A DNA stretch of 64,000 nt from CAVQJU01 sp963754955. Lineage in GTDB: Bacteria; Acidobacteriota; Vicinamibacteria; Vicinamibacterales; CAVVIG01. Below, piece after piece: positions 59,275-64,000 of this stretch (its first letter is position 1; every line of letters begins with the position of its first letter). Both the position numbers and the translations under genes were made by a program. Below the pieces are notes generated by a model, which saw only the letters and a list, made by a program, of their open reading frames with translations, searched no databases and was not told the DNA's origin. The stretch spans positions 372,001 through 436,000 of the forward strand of contig CAVWHY010000012.1 in assembly GCA_963754955.1 (NCBI GenBank), given 5' to 3'.

Positions 59275-60729
59275 ATGCGTCACGCCCTCACAGTCCTTGC
59301 CGCCGCTGTTCTCACGACGCTGACCCTCGGCGCGCAGGCGCCCGACCGCGCTCACGCGCCGCAGACCGGCGCGCCGCCGACCTTGAAGCTCCCGGCCATT
59401 CAGAAGCGCCAGCTCTCGAACGGCCTGCCCGTGTGGATCGTGGAGCTCCACGAAGTGCCGGTCGTTCAGGCGAATCTCGTCGTGCTCAGCGGCAGCGGTG
59501 ACGATCCCGCCGGCAAGTTCGGCGTCGCCAACCTCACCGCGTCCATGCTGCTCGAGGGTGCCGGCTCGCGATCCGCGCTCGAAATCGCGGACGCCGTGGA
59601 TTTCCTGGGAGCGGACCTGGTGGCCAACAGCGGCAGCGACAGCTCCGCCGTCAGGCTGCACGTGCCGGTCGCCCGTCTCGCCGAGGCCTTGCCCATCATG
59701 GCCGACGTGGCGCTCCGGCCGACGTTCCCGAACGACGAGCTCCAGCGTCTCCGCGCCGAGCGGCTCACCAACGTGATCCAGGCCCGCGACGATCCGGAGA
59801 CGATCGGCCAGCTGGCCTTCGCCCGCATTCTCTTCGGCACCAGCCACAGATACGGCACCGCGCAGGCCGGCTCCGCGCAGACGATTCAGTCATTTTCAGT
59901 GGATGACGTGAAGGCGTTCTATACGTCTGTGTTCCGGCCCAACAACGCCGCGCTTATCGTCGTCGGCGACATCACCGCCGACCGCGTGGTGCCGTTGCTC
60001 GAAACGAATTTCGGCGGCTGGCGTTCGCAGGGCACGGCCCCGCAGCACACCGCGCTGCCGACGCCGCCGCTGCCCGCGGCGCGCCAGATCTACCTCGTCG
60101 ACAAACCCGGCGCCGCGCAGTCGCAGATTCGCATCGGCTGGGTCGCCGCTCCGCGCTCCACGCCGGACTTCTTCCCCATCCAGGTGATGAACACGGTGCT
60201 CGGCGGAGCGTTCTCCTCCCGGCTGAACCTCAACCTGCGTGAGAAAAACGGCTACACCTACGGCGCATCGTCGCTCTTCGACATGCGGCTGGCCGCGGGC
60301 CCGTTCGTCGCGGCGGCCGGCGTCCAGACCGACAAGACCGCCGACGCGCTCAAGGAGTTCTTCAACGAGCTGACGGCGATCGGCCAGCCCGTGCCCGCCG
60401 ACGAGCTCGCGCGCGCGAAGCACTATGTGTCACTCCGCTTTCCCTCCGGGTTCGAAACGACCGGCGATATCTCGACTCGCCTCGAGCAGGCCCTGGTCTA
60501 CCGGCTGCCCGACGACTATTTCGCGACATACGTGCAGAAGATCGAAGCGGTCACGGTCGCCGATGCCCAGCGCGTGGCGCAGAAGTACATCCAGCCCGCG
60601 CGTCTCGCCGTCGTCATCGCAGGAGACCGCGCCGCCATCGAACCGGGCATCCGTGCCCTGAACCTCGGGCCGCTCACGATCGTGAAAGTGGACGATGTCT
60701 TCGGTCCGGCACCCACGCTGCAGAAATAG
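59275..60729 (+). CDS. M16 peptidase-like, non-catalytic (regulatory) subunit
   Basis: 484 residues with a signal peptide. It has the M16 fold, but the HXXEH site is replaced by GVANLTASMLLEG, so it cannot bind zinc. The substrate-binding R/Y pair is kept in the second domain (NLREKNGYTYGASSLF). Such catalytic/regulatory pairs form heterodimers, as in mitochondrial processing peptidase and bacterial two-gene M16 proteins. Start ATG 59275 is 2 nt after the catalytic subunit's stop. Confidence 0.9.
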   Translation: MRHALTVLAAAVLTTLTLGAQAPDRAHAPQTGAPPTLKLPAIQKRQLSNGLPVWIVELHEVPVVQANLVVLSGSGDDPAGKFGVANLTASMLLEGAGSRSALEIADAVDFLGADLVANSGSDSSAVRLHVPVARLAEALPIMADVALRPTFPNDELQRLRAERLTNVIQARDDPETIGQLAFARILFGTSHRYGTAQAGSAQTIQSFSVDDVKAFYTSVFRPNNAALIVVGDITADRVVPLLETNFGGWRSQGTAPQHTALPTPPLPAARQIYLVDKPGAAQSQIRIGWVAAPRSTPDFFPIQVMNTVLGGAFSSRLNLNLREKNGYTYGASSLFDMRLAAGPFVAAAGVQTDKTADALKEFFNELTAIGQPVPADELARAKHYVSLRFPSGFETTGDISTRLEQALVYRLPDDYFATYVQKIEAVTVADAQRVAQKYIQPARLAVVIAGDRAAIEPGIRALNLGPLTIVKVDDVFGPAPTLQK

Positions 60730-60765
60730 CAGGAGCGCTGCCCGCAGGCGCCGGACCTGATCGCC

Positions 60766-61918
60766 TCAGCGCATCTCGATCACGCTCAGCGAGATGAGCG
60801 TGTTCGACGATGGGAACGACAGCTGGCCCGCGGCCCAGCACTGGATGCTGAACCAGTGATTTCCAGGCGGCACGTTGCTATAGACGCGAACGGACGACAA
60901 CGTGACGTAGCCCGAAATGGCGAAGAACTGGTCCTTCATCGGATCGGCTGCATTGATCGTCGGAAACGCATACGCGCCGGCCCACTTCCCATCGATCGCC
61001 GGCTGGCACGCGACATTGCCGAGATTGCTGTAGAGCGGCACGGCCACTTCAATCAGAAGCGGATAACCCTGAGTAGTGCCGGGAAAACCGCTTCCCTGCA
61101 CCGTCTGAAACGTCTGATTGGCGATCAGAAACGTACTGGAGGTCGAAGCGGGGAAGTTCTGCGCGCCCACCAGGATGGAGCCCGCGGCGCCCTGCGGCCC
61201 GGCGGGTCCCTGAGCTCCAGTAGGTCCCTGAAGACCCGTGGAACCGGTATCGCCCTTGACGCCCTGTGGGCCGGCGGGACCGGCCGGGCCCTGAGCCCCG
61301 GTGGGGCCCGTCTGGCCGATCAGACCCTGCGGCCCCTGCGCACCCGTCGCACCGACGTCGCCGTCGCCCTTCGCGCCCTGCGCGCCTGTGGCGCCCGTCG
61401 GTCCTTGTGGACCAACTGCGCGCCCGGGCGCCTGTGCGCCAGTGGCACCGGTGTCGCCCTTCAAACCCTGCGGTCCGGCAGGTCCCTGAGGTCCGACTGC
61501 GCCCGCTGCGCCTTGTGGACCGGTCGTTCCGATGTCACCTTTCAAACCCTGTGGTCCGGCAGGTCCCTGAGGTCCGACCGCGCCTTGCGGCCCCAGAGCA
61601 CCCTGTGGACCAATCGGACCGACCGGACCTGTCGGGCCCGCCGGACCCATCGGGCCGGCAGGACCCTGCGGCCCGGTCGTGTTCCAGGAGATCTTCAATT
61701 CGCGCGGCTTGCACTGCTGCGCCGCGCTCACGAACCGCACGGGACGGCCGTCATCGCCTTTCTGATCCCCGTTGTGATTGCCGTCAATGCTGACGCACGC
61801 GTAAATCACTGCGGGAGCTTGCGCGTACAGCCGCCGTCGGGAATACGGCGAATCCCGCGGCAAGAACACCAGACAGCGCGAGGCTGCGACGAACGGGCCG
61901 GAAAGAGGTCTGCTTCAT
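60766..61918 (-). CDS. Secreted collagen-like repeat protein (one frameshift)
   Basis: About 383 residues. The signal peptide (SFRPVRRSLALSGVLAAGFAVFPTAAVRA) is in one frame; a missing base near 61830 leads to APAVIYACVSIDGNHNGDQKGDDGRPVRF. Residues about 80-230 are Gly-X-Y collagen triplets (GPQGPAGPQGLKGDTGATGAQ type), broken once by APGRAV. A globular C-terminal domain with beta-strands follows (SILVGAQNFPASTSSTFLIANQTFQTVQGSG...). Bacterial collagen-like proteins form trimeric surface or secreted fibres; the function here is unknown. Confidence 0.85.
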
Positions 61919-62251
61919 GCTCAGCCATACCGCAAGTCCGGTTCCTGACCTGAACTGCTCGCATTCGCACGTCGCAGCACAGCAAACGGTTTCAGAACGG
62001 GAACCGGTCTGTTCAGCCAGTGGTTCAACTTGGAACAGACTCGGTCGTCTTAGCCATTTTTCGCCCTCCACTGTCCGAAAATAAGCAACAGAGCCCTGCC
62101 AATGACCGAATTGGTAACGAGTGTTCCGAATCGGAACAAAATGGCCGAGCTGGCGCAATCCGTAATTCGCCTGTAAGTCTTTCATTTCGAATAGTTAGCT
62201 CTGTTGCCCCGTTCGGGAGAGACCGGCCAACGCCTTGCGCAGTCATCGGGC
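61919..62251. promoter_or_regulatory. 333-bp intergenic region with TGTTCCG dyads between divergent genes
   Basis: Two dyads with a shared half-site stand out: TGTTCCG-AAT-CGGAACA (62122-62138, perfect) and GTCTGTTC (62007-62014) with GAACAGAC (62033-62040). GGAACA occurs again at 62032. The DNA is lower in GC than its flanks. It must carry promoters for both the collagen-like gene (minus) and the pilin operon (plus), and the dyads are plausible operators, unproven. Confidence 0.5.
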
Positions 62252-62836
62252 GTGACTCGAAATTCTCAACGCGGCTTCAGCCTCCTCGAGCTGGTCATCG
62301 TGGTCGGCGTCGTGGGAGTGCTCCTTGCGGTGGCGGTCCCCCGGATGGGTGTGTTCGGCGGCACCGACGACGCTCGTAACTTATCGAATGCACTCTCGCT
62401 CGCTAAGATGCGGGCCGCAGCCAACTTCACGCAGGCTCGTCTCTACGTCTCCGTGGGAGGCCGCAACCAGCACGTCGAGACATGGTCGAAGACCGCCGTG
62501 CCGCCTGACTGGGTGGCGGTTACCGGACCAACGCTCCTGTCCAACGGTGTCGCGTTCACGTTTGGACCGGTCGGCACACCGCCGCCCAACACGCAGCCGG
62601 CCGTCGCACAGGCGCCCCTGTGTGTGGACAAGGACGGGAACGCCATCGCCGGCACGGCATGCATCGTCTTCAATTCGCGCGGGATCCCCGTGGACGGCAC
62701 GGGCGCGCCAACCAACAACGACGCGCTGTACGTCACCGACGGCACCAGGGTAGGCGCTGTCACGCTCTCGGCGGCGGGACTCGTCACCGTCTGGAGCGCG
62801 CCGTTGGCGGCGAACCCCGCATGGGCACGCAAATGA
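62252..62836 (+). CDS. Type IV prepilin-like protein (GspH/FimT type)
   Basis: 194 residues. Prepilin leader RNSQR-G and hydrophobic helix FSLLELVIVVGVVGVLLAVAVP (cleavage between G and F, conserved Glu5). The remainder is a short beta domain with VDKDGNAIAGTACIVFNSRGIPVDGTG. GTG 62252 is chosen as the start just before the leader; ATG-like alternatives lie upstream. First gene of a minor-pilin set; stop overlaps the next ATG (ATGA). Confidence 0.82.
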   Translation: MTRNSQRGFSLLELVIVVGVVGVLLAVAVPRMGVFGGTDDARNLSNALSLAKMRAAANFTQARLYVSVGGRNQHVETWSKTAVPPDWVAVTGPTLLSNGVAFTFGPVGTPPPNTQPAVAQAPLCVDKDGNAIAGTACIVFNSRGIPVDGTGAPTNNDALYVTDGTRVGAVTLSAAGLVTVWSAPLAANPAWARK

Positions 62837-63384
62837 CGCAATTCCATCGGCAAAGAGAACTCTGTGGCCGCGGTACAGCGGCGTCGCGACTGAAGAGTGA
62901 AGCGGGCGTTACGCTGATCGAAACGGTGGTGGCAACGGGACTCCTGCTGCTGATGCTGGCAGGGCTCGTGTCGGCTTCGTTTGTCGCCACGACGTCGACG
63001 GAGAACCAGGGCCATCTGTCGGCACGCACGACGGAGTACGCGCAGGACAAGATGGAACAACTGCTGGTCCTGGCCTACAACGACGCGCAGAGCGATACGA
63101 CGCAGTTTCCGGCTGTCAACGTCGGCGGCACGGGACTCGCGGTTGGCGGGGGTCTCAATACGGCCGCTCCGGTCAACGGATACGTGGACTACCTCGATGT
63201 GAACGGCAACTTGCTGGGCGGCGGGGCGGCCCCGGCGACCTGGTATTACAAGCGCGTGTGGCAGGTGACGAACCCCTCGGTGAACCTCAAGCAGATTACC
63301 GTCACCACGATTGTGAAGTGGAGCCTCGGCGGAACACAGCAGCCGGCCTCGACCGTCACCGCGCTGAAGACTTTTCCGTTCTGA
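62833..63384 (+). CDS. Type IV prepilin-like protein (PilV/GspI type)
   Basis: 183 residues. Leader and helix SEAG-VTLIETVVATGLLLLMLAGLVSASFVATT (G before V, Glu5 kept). C-terminal beta region with TWYYKRVWQVTNPSVNLKQITVTTIVKW. The long leader of about 25 residues, with a second basic stretch, is common in PilV-type proteins. ATG 62833 overlaps the preceding stop. It probably belongs to the tip complex of a type IV pilus or type II secretion pseudopilus. Confidence 0.82.
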   Translation: MTQFHRQRELCGRGTAASRLKSEAGVTLIETVVATGLLLLMLAGLVSASFVATTSTENQGHLSARTTEYAQDKMEQLLVLAYNDAQSDTTQFPAVNVGGTGLAVGGGLNTAAPVNGYVDYLDVNGNLLGGGAAPATWYYKRVWQVTNPSVNLKQITVTTIVKWSLGGTQQPASTVTALKTFPF

Positions 63385-63427
63385 GCAGGTGCACACGATG
63401 ACCTGGCCCAACACGGAACGGATCGCG

Positions 63428-64000
63428 ATGAAAAAGGAAGCTGGATTCTCGATGATCGAGCTGCTGGTGGCCATGGGCATCCTGATCGTCGTCGTCGGAG
63501 CGGCGATGGGTGTGCTGCAGCGGCTCGTGAACTCGCAGCAGACCATCTGGAACCGGACCGAGATGCACGCGGGCGTGCGGAGCGCGACCGAGCTGCTGCA
63601 GCAGGAAGTCGGCCAGGCCGGGCGCGTCACGCCGCTGACGACCGGCCTGACGCTCGGCGGCTGCCGTCGGCACCGGCGCGCAGACCGTGGCCGTGACGTC
63701 GCCGGTCGGGAGTGACCCCGTGGCGGGAATGTTCCCGACGGAACTGGTCACCGTCGGCTACGACACGACACAGGAAACCGTTGCTCTGACAGCGATCGAC
63801 ACGGCGAACAAGACCATTACGGCCACCTTCGTGAACGCGCATGCGGCCGGCGTCCCTGTCAAGGCCGCCGGGGGGTTTTCGAGCGGGATCGTGCCGACGA
63901 CGGTGGCCAGCGGCTCGACGGGCTTCGTCCTGAAGATGTTCGGCGACATCAACTCTGACGGCACGCCGCTGTACATCGAATACACGTGCGACACGGCGAA
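63428..64000 (+). CDS. Type IV prepilin-like protein (PilW/GspJ type), 3' partial, one frameshift
   Basis: Leader MKKEAG and helix FSMIELLVAMGILIVVVGAAMGVLQRLV, followed by ATELLQQEVGQAGRV. A missing base near 63660 breaks the frame; the next frame carries on VGTGAQTVAVTSPVGSD, MFPTELVTVGYD, FGDINSDGTPLYIEYTCDTA to the edge of the window. ATG 63428 is used; ATG 63398 is an alternative. Third gene of the minor-pilin operon, which continues beyond the window. Confidence 0.78.

Noticed and set aside
61430..61460. Break in collagen triplets as a frameshift pair
   Set aside because: Phase of glycines is kept across APGRAV, so a natural interruption is equally likely.
62223..62240. Possible sigma-54 promoter (GG at 62225-62226, GC at 62237-62238, 10 nt apart) before the pilin genes
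   Set aside because: Beyond GG and TTGC the match is poor, and the predicted start would fall almost on the GTG codon.

Overview
The window is high-GC, Gram-negative bacterial chromosome with densely packed genes, many start/stop overlaps (ATGA, TGATG) and many secreted proteins. The gene content fits Acidobacteriota, possibly a Vicinamibacteria-like lineage: a DUF5916/CBM9 outer-membrane protein, an S8 protease with DNIVWGT repeats, bacillithiol genes, paired M16 peptidases and numerous exported hypotheticals. That placement is inference from gene content. I see no rRNA, tRNA, CRISPR array, phage or insertion sequence. About fifteen genes, including core ones (parC-like, ahcY, hisD, hisC, mutM), are broken by single-base frameshifts with intact coding on both sides. 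This looks like residual indel error in the assembly rather than gene decay, so such genes are given here as whole loci.

Layout. 1-5501: type IIA topoisomerase A and B subunits (parC/parE-like) flanking a NYN/OST-HTH RNase-like gene in one operon. 5.5-17 kb: aminotransferase, short asparaginase, GNAT + glnS, DUF5916 barrel protein, sulfurtransferase, GNAT, S8 protease, Fpg glycosylase. 17-21 kb: two secreted hypotheticals, then an ArsR-methyltransferase (SahR-like) regulator coupled to ahcY, with a clear promoter, operator and terminator. 21-22.1 kb: an exported aldose-epimerase-like gene flanked on both sides by heptamer arrays. 22.2-28.5 kb: a complete-looking his operon (hisI-G-D-C-B-H-F-A, no hisE), preceded by a short His-rich leader peptide and an attenuator-type terminator.

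28.6-38.5 kb: an unusual glycan/glycolipid cluster. A 1264-residue protein joins a glycoside-hydrolase barrel, a GT2 glycosyltransferase, membrane segments and an NHL propeller. It is followed by an ABC exporter, a CgeB-like glycosyltransferase, a GT4 glycosyltransferase, a PIG-L deacetylase and a zinc-ribbon methyltransferase, mostly overlapping end to end. 38.5-43.7 kb: a STAND/archaeal-type ATPase under a striking phased ACGT dyad, a small secreted protein, a B12/radical-SAM protein with a DegT aminotransferase, a large inverted repeat and a DedA protein.

43.7-52.8 kb (minus strand): exported amidohydrolase, a large PIG-L/NEW3 protein, and a tightly overlapping operon ada - FAD oxidoreductase - bshB1 - bshA that joins alkylation repair to bacillithiol synthesis. 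53-60.7 kb: secreted hypothetical, GNAT, two divergent MFS transporters, purE, two M16 peptidases. 60.8-64 kb: a collagen-like secreted protein and the start of a type IV pilin/minor pseudopilin operon that runs off the right edge.

Many intergenic spacers hold short, degenerate tandem 'word' repeats (7-10 nt units), a different word at each site. One word family has also entered coding sequence.
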